Below, piece by piece: positions 9,419 through 17,217 of a DNA stretch of 64,000 bases. The stretch's first letter is position 1. Each line of letters starts with the position of its first letter. The DNA is from Virgibacillus halodenitrificans JCM 12304. Lineage in GTDB: Bacteria; Bacillota; Bacilli; Bacillales; Amphibacillaceae. The notes under the pieces were generated by a model. It ran no database searches. It saw only the letters and a list, made by a program, of their open reading frames with translations, and was not told the origin of the DNA. The stretch is from the NCBI RefSeq assembly GCF_001310895.1, contig NZ_BAZS01000013.1:18927-82926 (forward strand). Reading direction: 5' to 3'. The translations under genes and the position numbers were made by a program.

Positions 9419-9801
9419 GTAGCAACCTTCCTTCGATTAGCTAATTTAAAACCGGCATAACAGCAGAGTAAGCCGCCTACCAAACTGCTCACAATATACA
9501 AGAAGGTTGTAGTTGACGAGTTTAGATTAGCCGCTTCCACCACGAAAGTCGAATATGTGGTAAAGGAACCAAGAACCCCTGTTGTTAAGCCTGTCATTAG
9601 ATCAGGAGAGAGTAAATTTCTTCTATTTCCAATGTTTAATAAGAAACTTAATAAAAAACACCCTAACAGATTGACAGTAAGGGTAGATAAAGGAAAACCA
9701 GGTGAAATAAGTATTAGAGAAATGAAGTACCTTAATGTGGATCCAATCATTCCTCCAATTCCAATTATCAAAAGTAGATTAATGCTTATGCGGGTTTGCA
9801 T
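9415..9801 (-). CDS. crcB: Fluoride channel CrcB/FluC, first subunit
   Basis: The protein has about 128 residues and four membrane segments. It has the conserved G-G-M-I-G-S-T-L-R-Y and S-F-T-T-Y-S-T-F motifs of fluoride channels. The start is placed at ATG 9801, with GTG 9810 possible. Either start lies inside the 3' end of zur, so the gene is read from the zinc-uptake transcript unless a promoter is hidden in zur. I see no fluoride riboswitch in front of it. It should form a channel with the second copy. Confidence 0.9.
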   Translation of the reverse strand: MQTRISINLLLIIGIGGMIGSTLRYFISLILISPGFPLSTLTVNLLGCFLLSFLLNIGNRRNLLSPDLMTGLTTGVLGSFTTYSTFVVEAANLNSSTTTFLYIVSSLVGGLLCCYAGFKLANRRKVAT

Positions 9802-10199
9802 AGTGGACACAATCCATAGATTTCAAATTTATGGTCTTCAATTTCGTAATTTGCTAATGCTTGCTTTACTTCACCCATAGGACATACATCTATTTCTTTA
9901 GTTTTTCCACAATCTTTACATATAAAGTGGTGATGATGATGATGTGTACACGTGAAACGGAATTGCTTTTCACCGTTAAGCTCTGTTGCTTCCAAAATAC
10001 CTATCTTTGTATACAAATGTAAGTTTCTGTAAATGGTATCAAAACTAATGCCCTTATAACGTTTTTCAAGCTTTTGTATTAAGTCCTTTGCTGTCCGATA
10101 CCCATCTGCTTGTTGAAAAAACTCTAAAATTTCTCTTCTTTTACCCGTAGCTTTATATCCATGCTCCTTTAATCGTTTCATTGCATCATTAATATCCAT
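9786..10199 (-). CDS. zur: Zinc uptake regulator Zur (Fur family)
   Basis: A 137-residue Fur-family repressor with an N-terminal winged helix (F-D-T-I-Y-R-N-L recognition helix) and a C-terminal metal and dimerisation domain. The structural zinc site is C-x2-C at C-K-D-C and C-P-L-C. A run of six histidines follows T-C-T. Fur-family members include Fur, PerR and Zur. Zur is chosen because the gene overlaps znuB and the operon promoter carries Zur-box-like palindromes. It overlaps znuB by 11 bases and crcB by about 16. The operon would then be autoregulated. Confidence 0.88.
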   Translation of the reverse strand: MDINDAMKRLKEHGYKATGKRREILEFFQQADGYRTAKDLIQKLEKRYKGISFDTIYRNLHLYTKIGILEATELNGEKQFRFTCTHHHHHHFICKDCGKTKEIDVCPMGEVKQALANYEIEDHKFEIYGLCPLCKPA

Positions 10200-11052
10200 T
10201 TATGTTCACCTGCTTTCTGATCCTGTTAATTTTAAATTTCTTAATTCCGATGGATAGCAGTAGTATAACAATTGATATTACAACAATAGTACCTCCAGGT
10301 GGGATGCTGAAGTAATAGCCTGATATTAACCCCATAATAACAGCTAATTCACCAAAAGCAATAGACAAAAACATCATTTGTTTAAAGCCTTTAGCTAATC
10401 GCATGCTGGCTGCTACCGGTAAAGTCATTAGTGCAGAAACGAGCAACACACCGACAATACGAATAGATGCGGCTATAACAAGTGCGGTTAATATAATAAA
10501 AAGAAAATGAATTGGTTTTGAATGAATACCTGAGATTTTCGCATGTTCTTCATCAAATGAAAGAGTAAATAACTCCTTGTAAAATAGGCCAACCAATAAA
10601 AGGACAATGACACTAATTGTCAGGATAGAGTACAAGTCTTTTACGCTCACTGCAGATACAGAACCAAAGAGATAATTAAATAGATCTGTATTAAAACCGT
10701 TTGCAAGTGAAATGAAAATGACACTTAGCCCAACCCCGCCAGACAGTATAATCGGGATCGCAAGCTCCTGATAAGCCTTATAAACCCCGCGCAGCTTTTC
10801 AATGAAAATAGAACCAATCACGGAGAACGCCATTCCACTATAAATAGGTGTAATAAAGGTTATGGCGAATTTTTTTTCAATAAATAAACCAAATGCTATC
10901 CCAGCTAGAGTAACGTGAGAGAGCGCGTCGGCTATTAAAGACAGCCGCCTTACAACAACAAAAGTTCCAAGTAAGGGGGCGATGATTCCAATTAGTAAAC
11001 CGGTCAAAAATGTATTTCTCAAAAAGTCATATTCTAAAAAATCTGCTAACAT
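10189..11052 (-). CDS. znuB: Zinc ABC transporter permease ZnuB
   Basis: A 287-residue polytopic membrane protein of the ABC-3 metal permease family. It has many hydrophobic helices, the conserved R-R-L-S-L-I-A-D-A-L-S-H-V block near residue 35, and a C-terminal polar tail. It forms the membrane channel that receives zinc from ZnuA and is driven by ZnuC. It lies 16 bp after znuC, and its stop overlaps the zur start. The metal assignment comes from the Zur context, since manganese permeases are close relatives. Confidence 0.92.
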   Translation of the reverse strand: MLADFLEYDFLRNTFLTGLLIGIIAPLLGTFVVVRRLSLIADALSHVTLAGIAFGLFIEKKFAITFITPIYSGMAFSVIGSIFIEKLRGVYKAYQELAIPIILSGGVGLSVIFISLANGFNTDLFNYLFGSVSAVSVKDLYSILTISVIVLLLVGLFYKELFTLSFDEEHAKISGIHSKPIHFLFIILTALVIAASIRIVGVLLVSALMTLPVAASMRLAKGFKQMMFLSIAFGELAVIMGLISGYYFSIPPGGTIVVISIVILLLSIGIKKFKINRIRKQVNINGY

Positions 11053-11068
11053 TTAGCTTCCTCCAACT

Positions 11069-11824
11069 TTAATGATCATGTACAACTATATTTACAGGAT
11101 GTCCATAAATAGTTGATAAATCTTTTTCCGACAAGGACGTATACGTTTGTGGGTCTCCATGAAAATGCAAGGTTCTATTTAAACATACAATATCAGTAGC
11201 ATGTTCCGTCATTGTCCCGGTATCATGTGTGACCAATAATAAAGTTATATTTTGTTCTCTGTTTAAACGATGAAGTAATTCATAAAAACGCTTTACGTTT
11301 TCTGCATCAACCCCAACTGTAGGCTCGTCCAAGATCAATAATTCTGGTTCATTAACAAGGGATCTTGCAATAAAAATCCGCTGCTGCTGACCTCCTGAAA
11401 GGTTACCGATATTTTGGTAAGCAAATTCCAGCATACCTACCTGTTCAATGGCTTCAAGTATCTTTTGTTTATGCTTTGCTTTAAAAAATTTTAAGTAACC
11501 AATTTTTGCTGTTAATCCCATTGAAACAACTTCAAATACTGTTGCTGGGAAGCCTTTGTTAAATGCATTTGCTTTTTGTGAAACAAAGCCAATTTTGTTC
11601 CAGTCTCGGAATGTATCTATATTTTTACCTAATAGCTGAATATTTCCACTATCCGGTCTTATTAATCCTAATATAATTTTAATTAAAGTTGTTTTACCTC
11701 CACCATTTGGTCCCACTAAACCCATGAAAGAGCCCTTGGGTATTTCAAGGTTTACATTTTCCAATACATTTTTCCGCTCATATGCATAACTAATATTATT
11801 CATACTAACAACCGTTTCTGTCAT
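11069..11824 (-). CDS. znuC: Zinc ABC transporter ATPase ZnuC
   Basis: A 251-residue ABC ATPase. Visible motifs are Walker A G-P-N-G-G-G-K-T-T, signature L-S-G-G-Q-Q-Q-R, Walker B L-L-I-L-D-E-P, and the H-loop V-T-H-D. It energises zinc import with ZnuB on the cytoplasmic face. It is 16 bp downstream of znuA in the same operon. Confidence 0.93.
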   Translation of the reverse strand: MTETVVSMNNISYAYERKNVLENVNLEIPKGSFMGLVGPNGGGKTTLIKIILGLIRPDSGNIQLLGKNIDTFRDWNKIGFVSQKANAFNKGFPATVFEVVSMGLTAKIGYLKFFKAKHKQKILEAIEQVGMLEFAYQNIGNLSGGQQQRIFIARSLVNEPELLILDEPTVGVDAENVKRFYELLHRLNREQNITLLLVTHDTGTMTEHATDIVCLNRTLHFHGDPQTYTSLSEKDLSTIYGHPVNIVVHDH

Positions 11825-11840
11825 ATCTAACCCTCTATTC

Positions 11841-12767
11841 TTACTTTGTAATCTGATTAAGTACTTTCAAATTTTGCTTCATAATTGTTAAATAGTTTTC
11901 GTCATTTTTAATATCAGTATCTGTTAATACAGCTAAATTATGAATGGTAACAGCTTCAGCTCCAAGCTGCTTTTGAATAATTTCAGTTACCCTGTTCGAT
12001 GAATTTTGTTCAAAAACAATATAGTTAATATCAAATTTTTTTGCTTGGTCAATAATCTGTGTTAATTCTTTTTGGGATGGTTCATCATTTGAAGATAAAC
12101 CATTTATTGCAATCTGTTTAATCCCATAGCGATCTTCCCAGTAAGAATAAGCAGCATGAGATACCATGATTTGTTTATCCTGCTTGTTTTCCAGCTTTTC
12201 TGTATAGAGTTTATCCAATTCCATTAATTCCTGTTTTAACGTGTTGAAATTTTCGGTGAAGTATTTTTCCGAGCTCGGTTGTAATTTGATTAATTCATCT
12301 TTAATTAGTTCAGTCATCTTGATCATTCTCTGTGGGTCAAGCCATATGTGAGGGTTGTGGTCACCATGGTGATGCCCATCGTCATGTGTGTGCTCTTGTC
12401 TTTGCTCTGTGTGGAATAACTCTTCATGATTACCAAGCTCTACTAATTCAACCTCTTGTTTTGCAAGAGCATCTGCAGCTTTTTCAGCAAATGCCTCCAT
12501 GCCTGCACCTAAAAAAATAAATGCATTACTTTCAGCTAGGCTTGTCATTGTCTTGGAGGTAGGTTCATAGGTATGTGCGTCTACCCCTGGAGGGTAAATT
12601 GTATTTGTATTCACACGATCTCCGCCAATTTGTTCAATTGCAAATTGGATAGGATAAATGGAAGCATAAATAGTTAACTGATCATCTGCATTCTCTTTTT
12701 GCTGGGAACATGCCACTGTCCCTATGCTTAATAAGATAATAATTATTGCTAAGAAAAATTGTTTCAT
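11841..12767 (-). CDS. znuA: Zinc-binding lipoprotein ZnuA (AdcA type)
   Basis: A cluster A-I solute-binding lipoprotein that captures Zn2+ outside the membrane. The chosen start is ATG 12767, preceded by GGAAGGA at a good distance. It gives a lipobox L-S-I-G-T-V-A-C. A longer frame to 12815 has no ribosome site and would bury the signal peptide. A His/Asp-rich loop (H-T-H-D-D-G-H-H-H-G-D-H) typical of zinc-specific members follows residue 115, then N-P-H-I-W. The mature protein is about 290 residues. It is first in the operon behind two Zur-like sites. Confidence 0.92.
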   Translation of the reverse strand: MKQFFLAIIIILLSIGTVACSQQKENADDQLTIYASIYPIQFAIEQIGGDRVNTNTIYPPGVDAHTYEPTSKTMTSLAESNAFIFLGAGMEAFAEKAADALAKQEVELVELGNHEELFHTEQRQEHTHDDGHHHGDHNPHIWLDPQRMIKMTELIKDELIKLQPSSEKYFTENFNTLKQELMELDKLYTEKLENKQDKQIMVSHAAYSYWEDRYGIKQIAINGLSSNDEPSQKELTQIIDQAKKFDINYIVFEQNSSNRVTEIIQKQLGAEAVTIHNLAVLTDTDIKNDENYLTIMKQNLKVLNQITK

Positions 12768-12877
12768 TGTTTGATTCCTTCCATTCTCTGTTTTGTACTT
12801 GAATAGCTCGTTCAATTATTACTTACAAAGTCAAAAAAGCTACATTATTAAAGACCTCAGTTTAAGTTTCTTTAATT

Positions 12878-12920
12878 ATAATACCGTAATGGTTACGCTT
12901 TGTAAACAGTAATGATTACG
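12878..12920 (-). promoter_or_regulatory. znuACB-zur promoter with two Zur-box-like operators
   Basis: On the minus strand, -35 TTTACA (12901-12906) and -10 TATTAT (12878-12883) are 17 bp apart. One palindrome, CGTAATGGTTACG at 12885-12897, fills the spacer. A second, AGTAATGATTACG at 12908-12920, lies just upstream of the -35. Both match the Bacillus Zur box core (CGTAATNATTACG) with one mismatch each. They are 23 bp apart, about two helical turns, so two Zur dimers would cover the promoter. Confidence 0.8.
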
Positions 12921-12979
12921 TATGAGAACAGAAAACAACCTAGTGATTCATACAAAATAAAATTAGTAAAGCTAAAATA

Positions 12980-13008
12980 TTGACAATAAATACTATAGGG
13001 GGGTATTG
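12980..13008 (+). promoter_or_regulatory. csoR-copA-copZ promoter with CsoR-type operator
   Basis: TTGACA at 12980-12985 is a consensus -35. A weak -10 lies near 13003-13009. The spacer holds ATACTATAGGGGGGTAT (12990-13006), whose ATAC...G-run...GTAT layout is like copper-responsive CsoR operators. Its place between -35 and -10 fits repression in the absence of copper. Confidence 0.6.
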
Positions 13009-13038
13009 TATAGTTAAGATATGAAAGGATGTGTAACA

Positions 13039-13341
13039 TTGGATAATAATTTATATGAACATCCCATTCGACCAAGGTCTGAAGATGAAAAATCTGCAGT
13101 CATTAATCGCCTGAAAAGAATAGAGGGGCAGGTGCGGGGAATTCAAAAGATGATCGAAGAAGACCGGTATTGTATTGATGTACTCGTCCAAATCAATGCT
13201 ATTCAAGCAGCGCTTAAAAAAGTAGGTTTTTCAATAACAGAACGGCATACAAAACACTGTGTGAGTCATGCTATTAAAGAGGGAGAAGGAAATGAAGCAA
13301 TTGAAGAATTAATGGAGGTCCTAAAGCATTTCTCCAAGTAG
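13039..13341 (+). CDS. csoR: Copper-sensing repressor CsoR
   Basis: A DUF156 family all-helical regulator of about 100 residues. It has the [12 protein letters not shown] signature and the Cu(I) ligands Cys (R-Y-C-I-D), His and Cys (H-T-K-H-C). The start is taken as TTG 13039, because GAAAGGATG lies 8-9 bases in front. ATG 13021 would add six residues but has no ribosome binding site. It is directly followed by copA and copZ, so it should repress the operon until copper binds. Confidence 0.88.
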   Translation: MDNNLYEHPIRPRSEDEKSAVINRLKRIEGQVRGIQKMIEEDRYCIDVLVQINAIQAALKKVGFSITERHTKHCVSHAIKEGEGNEAIEELMEVLKHFSK

Positions 13342-13354
13342 GGAGGTTAACAAA

Positions 13355-15745
13355 ATGGATAATAAAACGCAAACAAGTGTCGGTGTGACGGGAATGACAT
13401 GTGCTGCGTGTTCATCGCGAATAGAAAAGGTACTTAATAAAATGGATGGCGTGGAAGCTAATGTCAACCTATCTACGGAAAAGGCTAATGTACAATATGA
13501 TCCTGCTAAGGTAAAAATGGGTGATATTACTTCAAGAATTGAAAAACTTGGTTACGGAGTAGAAATGAAGAAATCCGATTTCCATGTAAGGGGAATGACA
13601 TGTGCTGCATGCTCCTCGAGAATAGAAAAAGTATTAAATAAACAGGAAGGTATTAAACAGGCAAATGTAAATCTTACTACCGAAAATGCTTCTGTAGAGT
13701 ATAATCCCGCCATTTATAAAGAAGAGGATATCATTAAGCAGATTCAAAAGTTGGGGTATGATGCTAAGGTAAAAGTAAATAACCAAGAGAAAAAAACAGA
13801 AAAAGGAAAGCAAATAAAAAGAATGAAAGTTAAGCTGGTTATTTCTGCATTATTATCTCTTCCATTATTACTAACCATGTTTGACCATTTGTTGGGTTTA
13901 TCTCTTCCGGCTATATTGATGAATCCTTGGTTCCAGCTCGTTTTGGCAGCGCCAATTCAATTTATTATCGGGTGGCAATTCTATGTTGGAGCATATAAAA
14001 ATTTACGTAACCGTAGTGCTAATATGGATGTATTAGTTGCATTAGGTACAAGTGCTGCTTTCTTCTATAGTTTATATGAAGCATTTAAATCGGGATACAT
14101 TTCAGGATATGAACCACATTTGTATTTTGAAACGAGTGCCATTTTAATCACCCTTATTCTATTCGGTAAATATTTGGAAACGAACGCAAAGTCCAAAACA
14201 ACTACTGCTATATCAAAGCTCTTGAATCTCCAAGCAAAGCAGGCAAGACTTATAGAAGAAGGTACGGAGAAGATGATACCTATAGAAGAAGTACGTGTGG
14301 GGGATGTTATTCGTGTGAAGCCTGGTGAAAAAATACCTGTAGACGGTATTGTATTGAGAGGGAGAACTTCTGTAGATGAATCTATGATCACTGGAGAATC
14401 TATTCCAATTGAAAAAGATGCTCAATCTGCAGTTATCGGGGCTACAATGAATAAGAACGGATCAATTGACATGGAAGCAACAAAGGTAGGGCAAGATACT
14501 GCATTAGCTTCTATTGTTAAGGCGGTGGAAGATGCTCAAGGTTCAAAAGCACCAATCCAAAGGTTAGCAGATGTTATTTCTGGTTACTTTGTTCCAATAG
14601 TGGTTGGGATTGCCATTTTAACATTTTTAGCTTGGTTTATTTTTGTAGATGCTGGTAATTTTGAATCATCATTAGTTGCTGCAATTGCCGTGCTTGTAAT
14701 TGCTTGTCCTTGCGCGCTGGGTCTGGCTACCCCAACTTCAATTATGGTAGGTACCGGTAAGGCTGCGGAGAATGGCATTTTGTTTAAGGGGGGCGAGCAT
14801 CTTGAGCGTACACATCAACTAAATGCGATTATTTTCGATAAAACCGGAACCATAACAAAAGGAAGGCCAGAAGTAACTGATTTTACTGGCACACATGAGA
14901 CACTGCAACTGTTAGCAAGTGCAGAAAATAATTCGGAGCACCCGTTGGCAGATGCTATTGTAGCATATGCTTTGGAAGAGGAAATACATTTAGAGGATCC
15001 TGATGAATTTCGTGCTGTACCTGGTCATGGTATTGAAGCGCAAATTGGAGAGAACAATATTATTGTAGGTACTAGAATGTTAATGATAAATCATCAAATT
15101 GATATTTCTAATGTAGAAGATCAAGTAAGGGCATATGAAGCTGCAGGTAAAACAGCGATGTTTATAGCTGTAAATAATCACTATTCCGGCCTGATAGCTG
15201 TTGCTGATACTGTAAAAGAAACTGCAAAAGAGGCAATTAATCAATTAGTTGATCAAAATATAGAAGTATATATGCTTACAGGAGATAATACACGTACAGC
15301 GGAAGCAATTGCACTTCAAGTCGGCATAAAAAAAGAAAATGTAATTGCAGAGGTTTTACCACAAGAAAAATCGGATAAAGTAAAAGACATCCAACTTCAA
15401 GGCAAAAAAGTAGCTATGGTCGGTGACGGTATTAATGACGCACCAGCTTTAGCCATTGCTGATATTGGTATTGCTATTGGAACAGGGACTGAAGTTGCAA
15501 TTGAAGCAGCAGATGTTACCATTCTAAGGGGAGAACTTTTGCTTATTCCTAAAGCAATAAAACTAAGCCATAAAACAATTAAAAATATACGTCAAAACTT
15601 ATTCTGGGCGTTAGCTTATAATAGCGCCGGAATCCCTATTGCTGCTGCAGGTTTCCTAGCACCATGGGTTGCCGGAGCTGCTATGGCTTTTAGTTCTGTA
15701 AGTGTTGTGTCCAACTCACTTCGGTTGAAGCGAGTTAAGATATAA
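13355..15745 (+). CDS. copA: Copper-exporting P1B-type ATPase CopA
   Basis: A 796-residue Cu(I) efflux pump. It has two N-terminal heavy-metal domains with G-M-T-C-A-A-C (Cys 16/19 and 83/86). The transport motif C-P-C is at residues 451-453, the phosphorylation site D-K-T-G-T begins at Asp 495, and the hinge G-D-G-I-N-D-A-P-A is near the C terminus. These are diagnostic of class IB-1 pumps. A good ribosome site (GGGAGG) precedes ATG 13355, 13 bp after csoR. Confidence 0.96.
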   Translation: MDNKTQTSVGVTGMTCAACSSRIEKVLNKMDGVEANVNLSTEKANVQYDPAKVKMGDITSRIEKLGYGVEMKKSDFHVRGMTCAACSSRIEKVLNKQEGIKQANVNLTTENASVEYNPAIYKEEDIIKQIQKLGYDAKVKVNNQEKKTEKGKQIKRMKVKLVISALLSLPLLLTMFDHLLGLSLPAILMNPWFQLVLAAPIQFIIGWQFYVGAYKNLRNRSANMDVLVALGTSAAFFYSLYEAFKSGYISGYEPHLYFETSAILITLILFGKYLETNAKSKTTTAISKLLNLQAKQARLIEEGTEKMIPIEEVRVGDVIRVKPGEKIPVDGIVLRGRTSVDESMITGESIPIEKDAQSAVIGATMNKNGSIDMEATKVGQDTALASIVKAVEDAQGSKAPIQRLADVISGYFVPIVVGIAILTFLAWFIFVDAGNFESSLVAAIAVLVIACPCALGLATPTSIMVGTGKAAENGILFKGGEHLERTHQLNAIIFDKTGTITKGRPEVTDFTGTHETLQLLASAENNSEHPLADAIVAYALEEEIHLEDPDEFRAVPGHGIEAQIGENNIIVGTRMLMINHQIDISNVEDQVRAYEAAGKTAMFIAVNNHYSGLIAVADTVKETAKEAINQLVDQNIEVYMLTGDNTRTAEAIALQVGIKKENVIAEVLPQEKSDKVKDIQLQGKKVAMVGDGINDAPALAIADIGIAIGTGTEVAIEAADVTILRGELLLIPKAIKLSHKTIKNIRQNLFWALAYNSAGIPIAAAGFLAPWVAGAAMAFSSVSVVSNSLRLKRVKI

Positions 15746-15772
15746 AAAAATTATTCGAAAGGGGTTCAAATC

Positions 15773-15979
15773 ATGCAAACAACATTAGATGTAAGAGGTA
15801 TGACATGTGGACATTGTGAGCAAGCTGTCAAAAATGCTTTGGAAGAATTATCTGGAGTAACTGGTGTGGAAGTACACCTTAATACTGGAAAAGTAGATGT
15901 TACGTATGATAATGCGCAAGTAACGATTGCTAAAATGCGTGAAGCTATAGAAGAGCAAGGGTATGACGTAGTAGTATAA
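15773..15979 (+). CDS. copZ: Copper chaperone CopZ
   Basis: A 68-residue heavy-metal-associated domain protein with the Cu(I)-binding G-M-T-C-G-H-C motif. It delivers copper to CopA in the cytoplasm. It lies 27 bp after copA with GAAAGGGG as ribosome site and is the last gene of the csoR-copA-copZ unit, followed by a terminator. Confidence 0.94.
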   Translation: MQTTLDVRGMTCGHCEQAVKNALEELSGVTGVEVHLNTGKVDVTYDNAQVTIAKMREAIEEQGYDVVV

Positions 15980-15983
15980 AAAT

Positions 15984-16013
15984 AACTGGTTTCCGAGTGC
16001 GGAAACCAGTTTT
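15984..16013 (+). terminator. Terminator of csoR-copAZ
   Basis: The stem AACTGGTTTCC / GGAAACCAGTT has a short loop and is followed by T residues. Confidence 0.85.
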
Positions 16014-16109
16014 CCATTTATTTTAATAAAAAGATATTTATTTTCAGAAAAAAATGCTAGAATAATAGTTAATAAATGTACTATATTTTTTATTTGGGGG
16101 TAAGATAGC

Positions 16110-17024
16110 ATGGAACAACTTATGCGTAACTTCTTTTTATTTTTATCAAAAAATAAAACGCTTACAAAAGCAGCGAAAAATTATGGGCTTCGTTTTGGGG
16201 CCGCAAGATTTGTTGCCGGAATTGACATTGAACATGCAGCGAGAAAAATAAATAATCTAAATGAAGAAGGCTTTGCTGTGACAGTAGACCATCTTGGAGA
16301 GTTTATCGACAATGAACAGGAAGCGAGAGAATCTGCTGCTGAATGTATACATGCCATTACGGTAATAGGTAATAAAAAATTAGATTCAGAGGTTTCTTTA
16401 AAAATGACCTCCATGGGTCTTGATATATCTAGAGAACTTGTGATGGAGAACATGAGAAAAATTTTGGATACTGCCAGAGAATATAATGTAACTGTTACGA
16501 TAGATATGGAAGACCATACGCGCTGTGGTAAAACGCTTGAAATTTTCAAAGAACTAAGAAAAGAATATGACAATGTGGGGACCGTATTGCAAGCTTATTT
16601 GTATCGTACAGAAGAAGATCTTCAAGATTTAAGCACATATGAACCATATCTGCGAATAGTTAAAGGCGCTTACAAAGAGCCGCAAGAAGTGGCTTTTCCA
16701 AAGAAAAAGGATGTAGACGAGAACTATAAAAAATTAATTAAACAAAATTTAAAGAATGGCCACTACACGGCTATTGGAACACATGATGAAGATATTATAT
16801 ATTATGTAAAACGGCTGGAGCAGCTTGAAGATATTTCACGTGATCAATTTGAGTTTCAAATGCTTTATGGCATTCGGTTAGATCTTCAACAACGTTTGCG
16901 TATGGAGGGATATAAAGTACGTGTTTATCTACCTTATGGAAATGATTGGTATGGTTATAACATGAGACGGCTTGCAGAGCGACCAGCAAACGTACTATTC
17001 GTATTAAAAGGGGTAGTAAAATAA
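16110..17024 (+). CDS. Proline dehydrogenase
   Basis: A 304-residue flavoenzyme of the stand-alone PRODH family (FAD TIM barrel) that oxidises proline to pyrroline-5-carboxylate. Visible family blocks include V-T-I-D-M-E-D-H, L-R-I-V-K-G-A-Y-K-E-P, the G-T-H-D region and R-V-Y-L-P-Y-G-N-D-W. It has its own ribosome site (GGGGGTAAG) and a 190-bp gap before fadN. In B. subtilis the equivalent gene (yusM, fadM) also precedes fadN. Proline breakdown could help after osmotic down-shift (inference). Confidence 0.9.
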   Translation: MEQLMRNFFLFLSKNKTLTKAAKNYGLRFGAARFVAGIDIEHAARKINNLNEEGFAVTVDHLGEFIDNEQEARESAAECIHAITVIGNKKLDSEVSLKMTSMGLDISRELVMENMRKILDTAREYNVTVTIDMEDHTRCGKTLEIFKELRKEYDNVGTVLQAYLYRTEEDLQDLSTYEPYLRIVKGAYKEPQEVAFPKKKDVDENYKKLIKQNLKNGHYTAIGTHDEDIIYYVKRLEQLEDISRDQFEFQMLYGIRLDLQQRLRMEGYKVRVYLPYGNDWYGYNMRRLAERPANVLFVLKGVVK

Positions 17025-17103
17025 AAGTTTAAGATAAATGATATGTGGTCAATATGATGTTGATCACATATCTAAATATAATTAATATTTTTTAACTTAT
17101 TTA

Positions 17104-17195
17104 TTGCGAAATGTCAGAAAGTATTTTATAGTAGTAATAGATGGATAGGGAGCTATCTTTTTATTTTCGCAATAAAATGAATGAGTATTCATTCA
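17104..17195 (+). promoter_or_regulatory. fadNAE promoter and FadR operator
   Basis: TTGCGA (17104-17109) and TATAGT (17127-17132) with a 17-bp spacer form a SigA-type promoter. TGAATGAGTATTCATTCA at 17178-17195 is a perfect 18-bp palindrome identical to the Bacillus FadR consensus (TGAATGA-N4-TCATTCA). It lies about 40 bp after the probable transcription start. Long-chain acyl-CoA would relieve repression, as known for B. subtilis FadR. Confidence 0.85.
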
Positions 17196-17217
17196 AAATG
17201 AGAATGGGGGACAAAAG

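Noticed and set aside
9801..9830. Fluoride riboswitch before crcB
   Set aside because: The upstream sequence is the coding end of zur. No crcB-motif pseudoknot could be seen.
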